Origin: Epiperipatus broadwayi
Lineage: Eukaryota > Onychophora > Udeonychophora > Euonychophora > Peripatidae
Assembly: GCA_028023455.1 (NCBI GenBank)
Contig: JAQFVV010006221.1
Coordinates: forward strand, 8,661,011-8,725,010
Direction: 5' to 3'
DNA length: 64,000 nt
Below the pieces are notes generated by a model. That model worked only from the letters and a program-made list of their open reading frames with translations, was not told the DNA's origin and ran no database searches. A program made the position numbers and the translations under genes. Shown piece by piece: positions 13,341-26,336 of the stretch; position 1 is the stretch's first letter, and every line of letters begins with the position of its first letter.

Positions 13341-13493
13341 ATTTTACTCATAACTTGCATAAATAAACATTAAGAAATTATTAAAAATTCAAATAAAAAA
13401 AGCAATAATATTTTGAAATGTTTTTAAAAAAATATTTTTAATCATTTTTATGCTTTTTTTCTAAACTTTATTTTACGAATTATATTTTAATTA

Positions 13494-14028
13494 AAGGGTA
13501 TTTGAACACAAACTTTCAAGCTCCCTTCAGGTATTCATTCCATCTTATATAACTGGTGCATATAACCATCTACATGTGAAAAGCATAAATGATCTCCAAT
13601 ATACCTATTTTGTGCTGGATCAGCATGCATTAGTTGGTTCAGATCATCATCTTCCACACACAAATATATAATCAATGCCTAGTTTATATTAAAATAGCAA
13701 ATCTTCAAACTTTAATGGACAGACTTCAATCTTCTCCAGCCTACAACTCTTCAGCCATTCATATTATTAAGAATCTGATGATGGAATGCTTAAAGCTTTT
13801 GTTGGTGCCAATATTGTTTTCATACCAATGTTGACTATATATATATATATATATGAGTGGGAAATGATGACCTGGAACAACTGATGAGGGCTGGTTTAGC
13901 ATGAAATATGTATATTGCAGATCATTTATCTTTTTCACATGGCGGTGGTCATATATATATCAATTATATAAGATGGTGTGGATAGCAAAAAGGAGTTTAA
14001 AAGACTGTGTTCAAATCCCCTTTAATTA
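13494..14028. mobile_element. Foldback element, family 3, copy a (complete)
   Basis: The left end starts TAAAGGGTATTTGAACACA and the right end closes with TGTGTTCAAATCCCCTTTA, so both ends carry the same inverted sequence. The left half (13494-13820) includes ACTTTAATGGACAGACTTCA and CTGATGATGGAATGCT. The right half (13852-14028) is a shorter inverted copy. A (TA)n run lies at the junction. Related copies are at 43612, 53780, 57488 and 62400. Confidence 0.7.
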
Positions 14029-15059
14029 CATCTAAAGTTCACTATATACATTATAATTGTATTCAAATATTAAAAATTATATGTTAAAAAATAATAATTG
14101 AATGATTTGTTATTGGGAATTCATATGAAAATTCACATAAAGTTTGAGCACTGGAAGAGACAAAAGTAAGCTATGATGGATGAACTTTGACTTTTAGAGT
14201 ATATCACTCGAGCAGGGAATAATTACATTTATTATTGCTATGTTATTTAAAGTTAAGATCAAGTGCAACAATTATTACTGAATGACCAGAAAAGGTTTAA
14301 ACTTTGAAGTGACATGTTACTTAGGTGATGTAATGAGAGTGAGTAAAATACTAAGTCAATAAGGATGTGCAGTTATTAGAGCAAATTGTAGTCATTGGCA
14401 AAAGACCCTCTTCACTCATTAATGGGAATGCTAATACTTTTAATCAATTATTAATAAATTTTCATATAGCTTATTAAAATTTCTTAACAGAATGAATGGA
14501 TATGAGGAATAAACAAACATAGAATTTATGGTAAAAATTAATTATCACTGAACCAGAGGGATGGGTATATGGATGAAGGCAATGATTAATATTATTTCTT
14601 TGAAGTAGACTTTACATGTTAACATGTATTCATTTACATATTATATTTTGAAGGAGTTGAATGCGGTTTTTTAATCAATGATGATACAAATGCCTGTAGA
14701 TAGTATACTTGAGGATTTAAAAAAGATTGTGAATCCTTTACCATCAAGATACATGACTGAATTGATTTGTTATCCACTATATATTATTGATCTCTAATAA
14801 CCTAGTATCTATAATTAAATAATATCATATCGTTTATAAAGTTGATAATTTTTTTATCAACAGAGTATATGCTCTAAATGCTCTAAATTTCATTATAAAT
14901 GTTTTACCCTTACTTATTTACAGAAGTACAAATAAAACAATCAGAGTATTCTTTGCCTATCACATACCTAAAAATCCTTTCAGAAATTTATATATACAAA
15001 ACCAAAAACATTGTAGCTGACCCTGTCTAACTTGATTTACTTATATAAATATAATATCC

Positions 15060-16990
15060 TACATAATAAACTGGATCTTACCCTCAGGTCTTATGATATC
15101 CTTATTCCTTCAACAACTAATATTCACTCTAAATTATCAGTTTTAAGAAATGTTTACAAATCCACATGTCAGTCACTTAGGGAGCCAACCACACTCATGG
15201 TCTAGGCAATATATTAGATGGGCATTCACTTCTGATTCAAATCCTAGATGCCCTCATGGTACAAAATAAAATAGTTTGTGGTGAGTAGAAGCTAGAATCA
15301 ATCTTTTTTGATTTTAGAGTCAAGCTGAAATAGACAAGAACTGTTTTTTTGCCAAATGCATACACATAAAACCTAAATAAAATATCCAATTCATGTAAGC
15401 CTGGAATATATTAAACACCAAGATGTACATTTGTTCATTTAAACCATTTTACCTAATATCTTTCAAACTTAACCTTCTTTTAAAAAAAAAGTACATAGAG
15501 TACAAGGCCTTTACCAATATCCTTAATTCCATTTTTTTAAAAAAATCAGTTGATCAAACTAACAAATCTTAGTCCAATATCCATGTGCCCACAAGGGATA
15601 ATGATGCTAGAATCAGACATCAAAATAAAATAGTCACATTTTTTGCCACAAATTTCAAACATGCAATTTGCAAAAAAAGTTTCATCAACCAATCAAGCAT
15701 GTTTTATAATTAGTCAAATCACAATTCAATTGGATATTAAATCCACATTTGACAAAATCCCAATTGATGTACTAATAAGTCTAATTTCCAGCACAATCAT
15801 TCCCAAATCATTGGTATTCATCCCCACATCCTAAATGGAAAAAAACTCACCTCCAATTGTACTGCATAGCTCAATCCCTCAAGGAACCCGCTAAGTGCCC
15901 TCTTATTCACCATATATATTAATCCATTAATTAAGACTGTAGAAAAAAAAGTAACAGGAATATATATGCCTAGCCTTAACACCAACATCTCATGTATGGC
16001 CTTTATGAATGATATCTCAATGTTTTTACAATTAAAAAAAATAAATATCATAGCTTCTTCAGATGCTTTCAAAACCAATGAATACAAATTTTAATATTAA
16101 AAAAAAAACATTTGCATAGAAAGTATACACTCAAATCTGACTTAAAGATTACTTCAAAGGGATGCCTAATACTTTTCTGTGTTTTCTCTTTCATTTAAGC
16201 AATACCACTAAAAAATAAATAAAAAAGAGAAAACTTCAGAAATCATCTTTCACTTTATTTGAAAACATCCCTGTGTAACACATTAGAAATGACAAAAATT
16301 GCATAATACACCCCACAATACTCTACACCAAAGCCTTTACTAACCACATTTATTTACTTTACAGAAAACTTCTTTGGGGTAAAAGTAAAGCAGCCACCTC
16401 AGTTAAACATTTACAAAATTCACTTGATCACAATGGATTAGGGCTATGCAATATATACACATTCTGAATACAAAAAAGACAACATAATCTTATTTTGTGG
16501 TTAAGACCTTCCAGATGTGATCTAGGGATCATCCATAAAATTATACCTTCAGACTGATCACCCCAAACTTAAAATATTGCCAACAACTTTTAAAATCTAC
16601 TTAAAAGCTTCACATAAAATAAACATAAATACTAGGAAGAGCAATTACTGCTCTATCCAATTCCCCATTATGAAGCAAAATTAATATTAAACATCACCAA
16701 CAAATAACTATGCTGCAAATTTAAATTCTTGCCACTAAAACCAAAATATTTTTGACTTAATAAAACTAAACTTAGAATCCCTCTCTACAACACACTTTTA
16801 GAGATTCAAAAGTGGACACATAAATACTGATACTCCGTGTATTCTTTGTCATAAAGAAATTAAAGCATAATCACACTTTTTTTAATGACAGGATTTTGAC
16901 AAAATGAGAATGATGATCCTAGTGATATTCAACAACAAAAACAAGAATATCAACAGCTTTCTAGGATTAACAAGAGTTACTATCCCCACA
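15060..16990 (+). mobile_element. Decayed Tx1/L1-like LINE
   Basis: Fragments of one non-LTR reverse transcriptase appear in order on the plus strand. They are YKAFTNILNSIF (about 15500), LDIKSTFDKIPIDVLISLI (about 15730), IPQGT then INPLIKTVEKKVTGIYMP (about 15870-15970), MAFMNDISMF in place of a YADD-type catalytic block (about 16000-16030), and WGKSKAATSVKHLQNS with HNGLGL (about 16373-16445). A zinc-knuckle-like CILCHKEIKA followed by SHFF lies near 16836. The 'INPL' block and the WGK...GLGL tail point to the Tx1/L1 group. Many frameshifts and stops separate the blocks and the catalytic aspartate pair is damaged, so it is long dead. Confidence 0.75.
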
Positions 16991-17458
16991 TTTGTTCCAT
17001 TATATTATGCCCTTTTTCCTATGGTGTATCATGCATCTTTGTATATAATAATAATACAAAGCATCCAAATATTTTTTATTCATAAAATAAAGATATGTTA
17101 AAGGCATAAAAAATTACTGAACAAAGAATATATATATACACACAAATACATGGGCCTTAATGCACACAGTGGAGACTGAAATGATATCAATCATGAAAGA
17201 TAATACAGAACAATTTCAATAACCAATTTCAGTTTTCTGTGTAAATTGATATGAAACTTGTGAACCATATGAGCATTATTCAATATTAAAAATGTTCAAT
17301 TATATTTTGTATATATATATTTTCGGTAATTTGTACTTATTCTCTGATTCATGCTGTTTATAATATTAATCAAATGCTATCAGTTAGTAGTGTTTTTTTT
17401 TCAATATTATGAGGACAAATCTACAAAGATGATGAAGGTTGTACTTAATAAAGTCTTT

Positions 17459-17554
17459 ATCAAGCATTGGTGGCCTTGTGGTTAGCATAGCTGCCTTCCA
17501 AGCAGTTGGCCTGGGTTTGTTTCTCGGTCAACGCTTTGACACATGAAAAAAAAA
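17459..17554 (+). mobile_element. tRNA-derived SINE, family 1, subfamily B
   Basis: The head is CAAGCATTGGTGGCCTTGTG, followed by GGTTAGCATAGCTGCCTTCC and the 3' end CAACGCTTTGACACATG with an A-run. The variant 3' box CAACGCTTTGACA is shared with 44172-44268 and separates this subfamily from the GATGCTATGACA copies. Flanking sequence suggests a weak target-site duplication (AGTCTTTA versus GGCTTTA). Confidence 0.85.
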
Positions 17555-18608
17555 GGCTTTAGAAATATAATCATATATATTATTTAGAAGACAAAAAATT
17601 TTCAGTTAACAAAAATTTTCTATCTATAAAGAACTGCATATATATATATAAAACAAAAAATATATGTTCTATTTCAAAAAATAATAAATATTACTAATCA
17701 AAAAAGTAATATGCGATGTAATTTATAATTCAAAACAAGCTTCTTTTTATTAAGTTGTTCACAAGTCTTTTGTAATCATTAAAAAAAAGACAAAAATTTA
17801 AAGTAAATCAATAATTTTATAATTAAAGGCAAGATTTAATTTGATATAGACTAAAACATTAAATATTTAATTATAATGTTTTATATAAATATGTACAAAA
17901 TAATTCTCAAAGTTTGTCGTAAATAAATAAACCCACATATATATTTAAAAAAATATTTATAATTTGATATAATATTAATTAATTCTGCCTCCACATAATT
18001 TGTTAATGTTTTTTACCAAGCTATATCAAAAATTTATTCTAAAACTCTATTTATTAATTAACAAAAGTAGCAAATATTAACATGTGTTAAACATCTTGGA
18101 TAACACATCCTGTAAATTAATAAAATACATCTGAAATCAATTTGTAAGACTTCAGTGAACAACAGCAGATTTTTATCAGTTAAAATTGAAATCTTTTAAT
18201 TAGATCTTTAAATACTTGAAACTTAACTATTTACAATTAAATATTGTTTGATTAAATAAAAACAATATTATGATGAATGTAAAAATAATCACACTAAAAA
18301 GCTCAATTCACAATCCTCATTTTTAGTAAGTATTTACCAATTAACAATCAATCATATTGGGAACAGGAAATATTTTTTTTTAAGTTGTTAAATTCAATTT
18401 CTTGCAAATAGAATTTAAATAATAAAAAAATAATTTAAAATTTAACAGCTGTAAAAATAATTGGATAAAAGTTTTAGCCTGAATTCAAATAAAAGACCTT
18501 TTTTTTTATTGTAATAATTACCAAAATTTAAAAAAAAAATCATACTGTCTAATTGTAATTTATCCTAAAACCATATTCTTTACAAAATGAAAATCAACGT
18601 TATTTGTA

Positions 18609-18760
18609 AGTGACCATTCGTACAAAAATTCACATGTCTAACTCAAGTTAAGCGTTGTTGAAAGTGGCCATTCTTACAAAAATCATGCACAAGTCTATCT
18701 CAAATCAAGCGTTGGTGAAAGTGGTCATTCTTACAAAAATCATACACAAGTCTAACTCAA
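18609..18760 (+). repeat. Tandem array of about 57-bp units derived from SINE ends
   Basis: Three units carry (G)TGG(T/C)CATTC(T/G)TACAAAAAT, then CA(C/T)A-, then AGTCTAACTCAA and AAGCGTTG(G/T)TG. Units start near 18609, 18663 and 18720. Each contains the first bases of the family 1 SINE (AAGCGTTGGTG ... GTGGTCA) and the sequence used as target-site duplication by the adjacent full SINE (AAGTCTAACTCAA). They look like internally deleted SINE copies laid end to end. Confidence 0.65.
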
Positions 18761-18862
18761 GTGAAGCGTTGGTGGTCGAGTGGTCAGCACAGCTGCCTTA
18801 CAAGCAGTTGTCCTGGGTTAGCGGGTTTGCTTCCCAGCCGATGCTATGACACATGAAAAAAA
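18761..18862 (+). mobile_element. tRNA-derived SINE, family 1, subfamily C
   Basis: This is a full copy: head AAGCGTTGGTGGTCGAGTGG, then CACAGCTGCCTTACAAGCAG, a B-box region GCGGGTTTGCTTCCCAGCC, and the 3' end GATGCTATGACACATG plus an A-tail. A 13-bp target-site duplication AAGTCTAACTCAA is readable at 18748-18760 and 18863-18875. It sits directly downstream of the tandem array of shortened units. Confidence 0.93.
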
Positions 18863-19639
18863 AAGTCTAACTCAAATAATAGATCTGTTATTTTGCATGC
18901 AGATCACATGTTCAGTCAAGAAATATATTTCTTACAGTGCTATAGACCCAATTTCCTCAAACAGCAAGATGGTGAGTATATCAATTAATCCTAAAGTCTT
19001 GCTACCATGTTTCATGTTATATTATGGAGCATTCTTCCAGTAAAAATAAAATAAATAATCAAATGGCTGGTAAGATCATAAAACGTTCAATCATCAGAAG
19101 AAGTAGAACTGAAATTAACCGGATGATCCTGAGGATCTTATGCTGCGGAATCTGATATTTTATCACTATATTAACCTTTTAACCGCTAATTTTATTATTG
19201 GTTGTATGAGATAAAAATCAAATCTCTTAATTGGCCAACTCACAAACTGAAGACAAAGCCTATTGTTAAAACATATTCGCCTATAATATTAAATTCAACT
19301 CAGATACGTTTATAAAAAGTATATTATTAATTTTTCAGGTTATGAAGAGAACGAAAGTTCTTTCAAAAATAAATTGCTATTTATTTATTCTAAAATATTC
19401 AATTTCGGCAACATAAAAGCTATAATATAAACAAAAAGATCGACTTTTACGTTATAGAAAAGTAAATATTTCTTTTTACTACAGCTTCAATATTTTTACA
19501 AAAATCTTCGATATTTTTCGAAAATAATTTTGTTTTTTTTAGTTTATTTTTTAAAAATTATTTTTAATTTGTCAAATTATTCTTTTTTTAATACTTAAAT
19601 CACATTCGAAATGAAAATCTCAGCGTTTATCTTTATTTT

Positions 19640-19861
19640 CTTTGATCAGGCGGCTTCTTTGTTTTTTCCAGCCAATCAGAATGTCTTTGTCGGCTGAGAA
19701 CTGGCTGACAGCCAATCACCAATAAGCTTCTTTCTTTGTTTAGCTTTAAATGCAGTTTTTTTTTATTTTTTACTTGTAAAAGAATTCAGAAGAGGGCACC
19801 ATCTTATAGAGCTTTTAAAAATCTATTTAAAAACATATTGAACGAATATTTTCGTATAAAA
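19640..19861 (+). promoter_or_regulatory. Candidate promoter: three CCAAT boxes and a TATAAAA
   Basis: Three CCAAT pentamers lie at 19672-19676, 19712-19716 and 19719-19723, two of them inside AGCCAATCA. A TATAAAA is at 19855-19861. Local G+C is higher than the surroundings. Clustered CCAAT boxes are typical of NF-Y-type animal promoters. The word CTGACAGCCAATCA also occurs in the foldback repeat at 34730-35106, so a repeat origin is possible. Confidence 0.35.
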
Positions 19862-19879
19862 ACTTGCAGAGTTAGAGTG

Positions 19880-19927
19880 ATGTCAGATGTCTACGAGGTG
19901 CCTCGTAAGAGGCGGGAAAAGGGTTAA
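19880..19927 (+). CDS. Possible short first coding exon or micro-ORF
   Basis: An ATG opens a 15-codon frame, MSDVYEVPRKRREKG, ending in TAA at 19925. The composition (basic, few Ile, Asn or Phe) differs from the surrounding random ORFs. The ATG lies downstream of the CCAAT cluster. A GT at 19923 could act as a donor just before the stop (AAAAGG|GTTAAA), but it is a weak match to consensus. The TATAAAA only 19 bases upstream would place transcription start at about the ATG, which argues against this being the translated start. I do not recognise the protein. Confidence 0.25.
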   Translation: MSDVYEVPRKRREKG

Positions 19928-20789
19928 ACCGTACAGGGCAATGTTTCCAGTGCTTTTAAACTAATACAATGCATCTCATTTTCATACAATAAATTTGGTA
20001 GAATAACAGCTTAAGGTAATTATATCCCTATAATGAATTGATTTATCTTTTTATTTATCAAATGCAACATCCGCACATTAGGCCATAATCTCAAGTTATA
20101 AAAATCAAAAATTATAAAAAAATTTCTTCTATTATTGATTGATAAAACAAGTGATATTTCTTTTGGATATTAATTATTAAGACAAAAGTGTTGAGGTTGT
20201 ATATAAAAACCATTAGGAACATTTTTTAACCCATCATTTGACTTAAAAACAAAACAAAAAATCATTACTGCTCTGCAAATCTATAATAATCAAAAGATTA
20301 AAATTCTTGTGTTTGTTTTCAACTGGTTCAAATTAAATCACTACTACTTAATCTAGTATTTTGATGATTGTTTGTGAAGCCACCAATAACTTATTTTAAA
20401 CCTTTAAAAACCGAAAAGTAAATTAGATCTAGTAGATATTTCAGTTTAATATTAGTTTTTGTCAAATCTTTCAGGTTCTCCACCAACAATAATAATCCTT
20501 TTTATCATTATGCAAAAAAAAAAAAAACTGAAAATGCTGTATAGTGTGACTAACCTTCTGTGGTCAACCAATTCAATTAGCTAAATCAAATACATTGATG
20601 AAGTTCAAGGAATATATAAATTATATAGATATTGTATTTTCCTAATAACAAATACCATTTTTATACACTCTGTGAATTTTTAATAAATAATCTAACCAAT
20701 AGAATTGTTAAAATACTATAAATTAGGTAGTCTCCACCAAAATAATTACTGAATCCATTTTATTCTCTTCGCTTTTATAAATTATAGCA

Positions 20790-20990
20790 ATAAAAGTAAC
20801 CTTAAAATCAAATGACTTATTTTAATGTGCCCATAGAATTCTAAATAATCACAATAATTTTTAAATAAACATATCAACATATTTAAAATCTTTGCAGGAA
20901 CTTTATCAGAATCAATAGTTTTTCTGCTTCTGACATTGCAAATAGCTGTTTTAATTTCACCATCCAAATCATGAATTAATAGAATGGATT
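20790..20990 (-). mobile_element. LINE reverse-transcriptase fragment
   Basis: Minus-strand translation gives LDGEIKTAICNVRSRKTIDS followed by DKVPAKIL. This matches the block just N-terminal of the RT core in RTE/CR1-type LINEs ('EVxxAIxxLKxGKAPGxDxIPAEIL'), with the usual KAPG replaced by KTIDS. Only about 30 residues are recognisable, so it is a short relic. Confidence 0.65.
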
Positions 20991-21069
20991 TGTCATTAAA
21001 AAATAACAATAAGAACAAATGCTATCTTATTGATATACATTTACAATACACTTTGTACATTATTTAATT

Positions 21070-23850
21070 TTATATCGTCATATTTAACAATTGAAGTTTC
21101 CTTTTCTTACTTCACTTTCATACAATAAAGATTTTCCTAGCTATTTCATAATATTTATTTAGACTACACAGAAATATGTAGGAAGTCCTTCATCAGTGAA
21201 AGTGATTCATTCCAGAATTGTTTTGCTTCAATATGAATCTTAAATAAATTAACTCTTTCTCTTTAGCTACTGAAAACAAAAACACTTTTTAATAAATAAA
21301 ATTAGACAATACAATATATCACAAGAGATGTTTATCTAGCATGAAATAATCAATTATAGTTTCTGTAGATTTGAACATGTGGAGTTCATTCATGAAGGAT
21401 GAGTTTACTGGAGTAGAAAATTGCCTATTTATCAAAAATTAATAATTAAATATTGTTTTTTAATTTTTATCTTTATTCAGTTACTATTATTAAAAAAAAG
21501 AAAATTACAATTACTAAAGCTTTTTTTATTTAGGGTTTGATTTTCATTTTTTTTTTTTAAAAAAAAATTGTAATACAGTTCAAAGTGTCATATGTGATTT
21601 AATGCAGTGATAAAAGGCACAATATGGAACTCAAAGACCTTGAATTTGCACTTGTGTCACATTTGATGTTCAAATTTCTTTCTAATTCTCAAGCAATATA
21701 TGATTTGATTATGATTATTTATTATTCAAAATGATGAACTAAAGAAGATTTCTAAAAATACACTCATTAAATAGTCTTTTTTTAAATGAGTTTATTGTTA
21801 ATGAGTAAATTTTAACTTGTACTAAAATAATAACTTGTATGTTGTTTATATATTTGCGAAAATTAAAAAAAATCTATTTATCTATTCTATTTGCATTTTA
21901 TTTTATTTTAAAATTTAAAACAGCCATTTATCTTTTTCCTTCATATTAAGCAACTATAAATGGCATAAAAATATATTAAAAAGCATATCTCTTTCATTTA
22001 TTAATGAATTAACTTTTACTAATTTTTATAAACCATTACTTTTTCATTATTATTCTATATCTTTCTTTTCTTCTGTAAAAATATTAAACACAAAATATTA
22101 AGAAAAATTTTTTTAAATAAAAGTTGTTTTAAAACAATATTTGAAAAATTTCAGCTGTTTTAGACGTTCACTTAATTTGAGTAAAAATAAAAAATAATAA
22201 CTTAAGTCTGAAAAACAATAGCAGCGATCCCACATGGTATTTACTGTTTTGGATGTTACAATGACACTGTGATCATTATATTTTCTATACATTGTTTTAA
22301 ACCTATCCGTAACCTTACATTACCATGCATAGCTTTATTCTACCACCATTACAATATTAAAATCATTAGTTGAAACAAAAATCTAAAGATGGCAGCATTA
22401 TACAGATCCTTTAGTTACTAACACTAACCAAATTGCCTGAAAAGCCTATAAGATATGTTCTCTAATGTCAATAAAAGAATGAGAATTTCTGATTGCCCAA
22501 GTGTTTTAGTCAGAAGGCAAATAATCAAAATATTTGCATTCTTAAAGAAAAATTATAATTTTCAAGAATTTGTTTATATATTAAATGTTATTTATGCAGT
22601 GTTTTTGTAAAATACTTATTTTAATAAAAAACAAAAACAATTATATTTTATTTAAAAACATTTACTTTTATGAAGACAACTCTTAAAAATTTCATTACGT
22701 CAAGCAGAAACTGTTTTCATTGGGTAAACCAAAATGGGCTTTTGTCAAAACAGTATAAATAATTTTTTTTTTTTTTAATTTTAATAACAATAAATTTAAT
22801 CTTTGCTTTTAACATATATCTTATTTATTTAATGATAACTAACTCTAAATTTGTTTTTCATTTAAAAAAATTGAATTCGAATATCTAATATTTTGTTCTA
22901 TCAATTTTTTGAATAGATAATTTATATCGAATGATGCCAAGTGTCATCGTTATAGATAAAAACTATGTGTAAAAGTTTTTCATTTTTTTCAAATATTAAC
23001 TTTTAGAATGTCTATCATTGGAACACTTACATTTGTAATAAATAATGCTTGCGATTATCAATACATGATATAGAAAAAAGGTTTAATTGTAAAAATGAAA
23101 TATTCAAATGTGAAAGAAAATGAATGAAAACCTCACTAGGGCTCATTCAAAATAGAAAGATGGAGTGTGCAATTAAATAGATTAAAATAAACTCATTTAT
23201 AATTTAATACATTCATTTGTGTGCAATATTATTTTTTAAAAAAGATCCCTTTGTTTACACATGTGCTATTTTTTTGCTGTCATCATCTGCTTTTTTGGTC
23301 TAGAAGTTAGTGCCACAAAAATGTCTTTTTCCACACCCATTGCTTCTTAAATTGTCATTTGTTGCATGTGATTATGGTGAGATATTTTTCAGTTTTTTTT
23401 AAAAATTTCAAATAATATTTTTATTATTTGATTGAAAATAATAACAATCACATCTTATCTTTCTGGTTTTTAAATCTTATAATTGATAGTTTTTTCTTTT
23501 TTTAATTAGAAATGTCTCAAAAATAAACTTTATTCCTCTAATATGTCCTCATTCCACTATTCATTCTTTAAAAAGAAAACTTTGGTTTTTTTGTTTTGTG
23601 TGTGCAACATGTCAATTGAAGCTTAAAATTTGTTCTAAGCAAATCGATGTCAATTAATTTTATTAATAATTGTAAAATATTTTTATAATAAATTAATGAT
23701 TAGATATTATTTTTTTTTAATGTGATCTTATCTAATCACTATAATTAATACTTGTGCTGCTTTTTTAAACATGTAATTACTACGATAGTAAAATTATATA
23801 TTATAATATAATCTTCAATAGCTTCTCTTCCTCTTTCCTTCTTTATTTTT
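21070..23850. other. AT-rich non-coding DNA, nothing recognised
   Basis: I found no protein motif, tRNA-like head or inverted repeat above about 20 bp. Poly-T/poly-A runs near 21548-21570 could pair as a short hairpin but look like chance. Confidence 0.5.
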
Positions 23851-23864
23851 GTTTTTCTAATATA

Positions 23865-24162
23865 TAACATATAATAACCACATTCCACTCTTTTTACACT
23901 TTGAAGCAAAATATATTTATTAATATTACAGTTTCGACTGTTCCTAGAAATCTTCGTCAGATCTTATTATCTACTAAACTGTCTTTACTCCACCGTTTTC
24001 TATCCTATAATACACTTTATGGGATAAAAAATGGTGGAGTAAAGACAGTTTAGTAGATAATAAGATCTGACAAAGATTGCTAGGAACAGTCGAAACTGTA
24101 ATATTAATAAATATATTTTGTTTCAAAGTGTAAAAAGAGTGGAATGTGGTTATTATATGTTA
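23865..24162. mobile_element. Near-perfect 298-bp palindrome (young foldback element)
   Basis: The left arm starts TAACATATAATAACCACATT and continues through CAGTTTCGACTGTTCCTAG and TCAGATCTTATTATCTACTA. The right arm is its reverse complement ending at 24162. Over about 143 bp I count about five mismatches, with a loop of roughly 10-15 bases. Such high arm identity implies recent formation or conversion. Transcription would give a long hairpin RNA. No coding content. Confidence 0.85.
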
Positions 24163-24169
24163 AAATTAT

Positions 24170-26330
24170 ACATATATTCACACATGTTTAAATAACAGAT
24201 GGAGAACATTTGAATTATAATATGTGAGAAGTATTTAAAAATAATAGTTAAGTTATATTTTACATGTTCAGTATTTAAGTGAATAGTCATTAAATTGTAT
24301 TTAATGTAGGTTTTTAGTAGAATTTTATGTATCTATCATGCCTCTTGAAAAATAATGGACTGCAATTTTTGTTTCATATGGTATGATATAAATAATAATA
24401 ATAATTTATTGTTATAAATTGTATTAGTAAAAATATGATACTTAAAATAACATATAAATATTCATTATAAAATGTTTTAAATATGTTAGCAGAAATTATA
24501 TAAAAAAATATGTGCTATTTAATATATATCAATAAAACTGGTTTTATATTATTTTTTAATTAATAATTACATAAATATCATTAAAAAATGCACAGTCTTA
24601 TCTAAAAAAGGAATTTCTTAAACTTTTTTTATGCAGGCCAAAATAAATAAGATGCCTATAAGCCATTTGAATGCAAAACCATTTATCACAGCAAAGACAA
24701 CAGTTTCACCCAGAACTTAACATAAATCAAAAATGTTATATAAAAAATAAACTATTATAATAGTTTAATAAAAAATTAATTTATTACTATATAAGTAATT
24801 GATTTTAAAAAAAATTAAAATAGTGAGAACATGATTAATTAAGAAATAAAAGTTTAATTAAACACATTATCAATAAAAAAATCTTATATGTAAATGTAAT
24901 GTAAACCAGGGATGTCCAATTTTTTGGCATTTCTCTGCCACAGTGGGAAAAGAAGAGTTGTACTTGCTATATATTAAGTATACAAACATTACCAAAAGCT
25001 GATAAGCAAAAAAAAAAAAAGAGCTCTGTGTATAATTTTTGTGATATCCATCACCACAGATAAACAAAAAAGTGCTTAAATAATAATCCTACTAATTGTT
25101 CAGGAATCCATTCAGAGTTTTAAAATTGTTGACAAGATTCCCAGTTTGCAATCACTAACACAAAAATGTACATATCTAAGTAATAAAAGATCACTGATGT
25201 CTTATAATATATTTTAATATAAAAGTAAAAGATGAAAACAAAACTAGTTAGATATTTGACATTGTATTTTATCACATTAAATTTCATAATATTTTAAATA
25301 TATTTGCAATTTTGCGTTGGGTCATGTTCATTGCCATCCTGGCCATAGATTGGTCACCCCTAGTGTAAACTATTAATAAGTGCATTGCTATGCAAAAGTT
25401 TAAATATTTTAATAAATACAATAAATATATTAACATGATAATGAGATCAATATCTTTCTAAATCATTAATTCACTTAAAATAAAATAAATGAAGCTTTAA
25501 AAAGACAACTTATCATAACATCATTTTAAAATTTATTTTTGGTGCACTTTATGGATTATGTTTTCTTTTGATTATGCAGAGTAAAAGTTTTATGTATTTT
25601 GGCTGTGAACTGAGATCGCACATTTTCTCTAATAAAGTAGTCATATTGCTTACATAAACAATTCTGTTGTAATTACAAAATTGCAGTTCAATTAAATTAC
25701 ATTTAGGTTAGTAAATAAAATGTAATATACAATATATAATTTTCAATTTCTTTTGATGCATTTTATTATGAATGTGATATAAAAAAATTGTAAATTATGT
25801 AATGAATAAAATTTTTAATTACTTTTTTTAAAATTGAAATGTTGGCATTTATAATAGTGGACATTTCCCCCCAAATGATTAACAGTCTATTGTTGCCAAG
25901 TTACTAAATGAAAATTAAGTATGTAAATCAAATTTTGTGTAACATAATGTGCATTTATAATTAATTTATTATGACACAATTTATTAGGGAATGTGATGAA
26001 AGTTTTTTTTATTTATAATAATAAATAAAATATTGATACTAATCTGGCCATTTTATTGTAAAAACAAGATATTTTTTTCATTGGCAAAAGCATTTATTAC
26101 ATTATATATTATAAAATGGCTGCCATTCTTAAAATGTCCACCATTTTTAAATGATTGCCATATCTGCTTATTTTTCAAAGTAATAAATATAAGTTGATGA
26201 TGATCATTACAGCAAATCTTTGTGTGAAAAAATCTTCTTTACTCTATATTGTACATACATAGTGTAAAGCATTTTTTTTTGTCTGGTAATACACCATACT
26301 TTAAAATGTTTTCTAAAAAAATACTTTTCA
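24170..26330 (-). other. Probable GALNT intron, AT-rich, no exon recognised
   Basis: This region lies downstream of the GALNT exon in its transcription direction and follows its splice donor, so the first part must be intron. I searched by eye for the next expected GALNT exon (containing the DxH/DSHCE block) and did not find it. Contents are AT-rich low-complexity DNA with (AAT)n-like patches. Confidence 0.45.
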
Positions 26331-26336
26331 ACTTAC

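Noticed and set aside
15818-16087. 89-codon minus-strand ORF
   Set aside because: It is the antisense shadow of the Tx1/L1-like reverse transcriptase read on the plus strand.
18655-18849. 64-codon ORF with repeated HKS motifs
   Set aside because: The repetition comes from the SINE-derived tandem array, not from a protein.
18761-18862. Possible functional tRNA gene
   Set aside because: A and B boxes are present but no cloverleaf closes, and the copy has an A-tail and target-site duplication like its relatives; it is a SINE.
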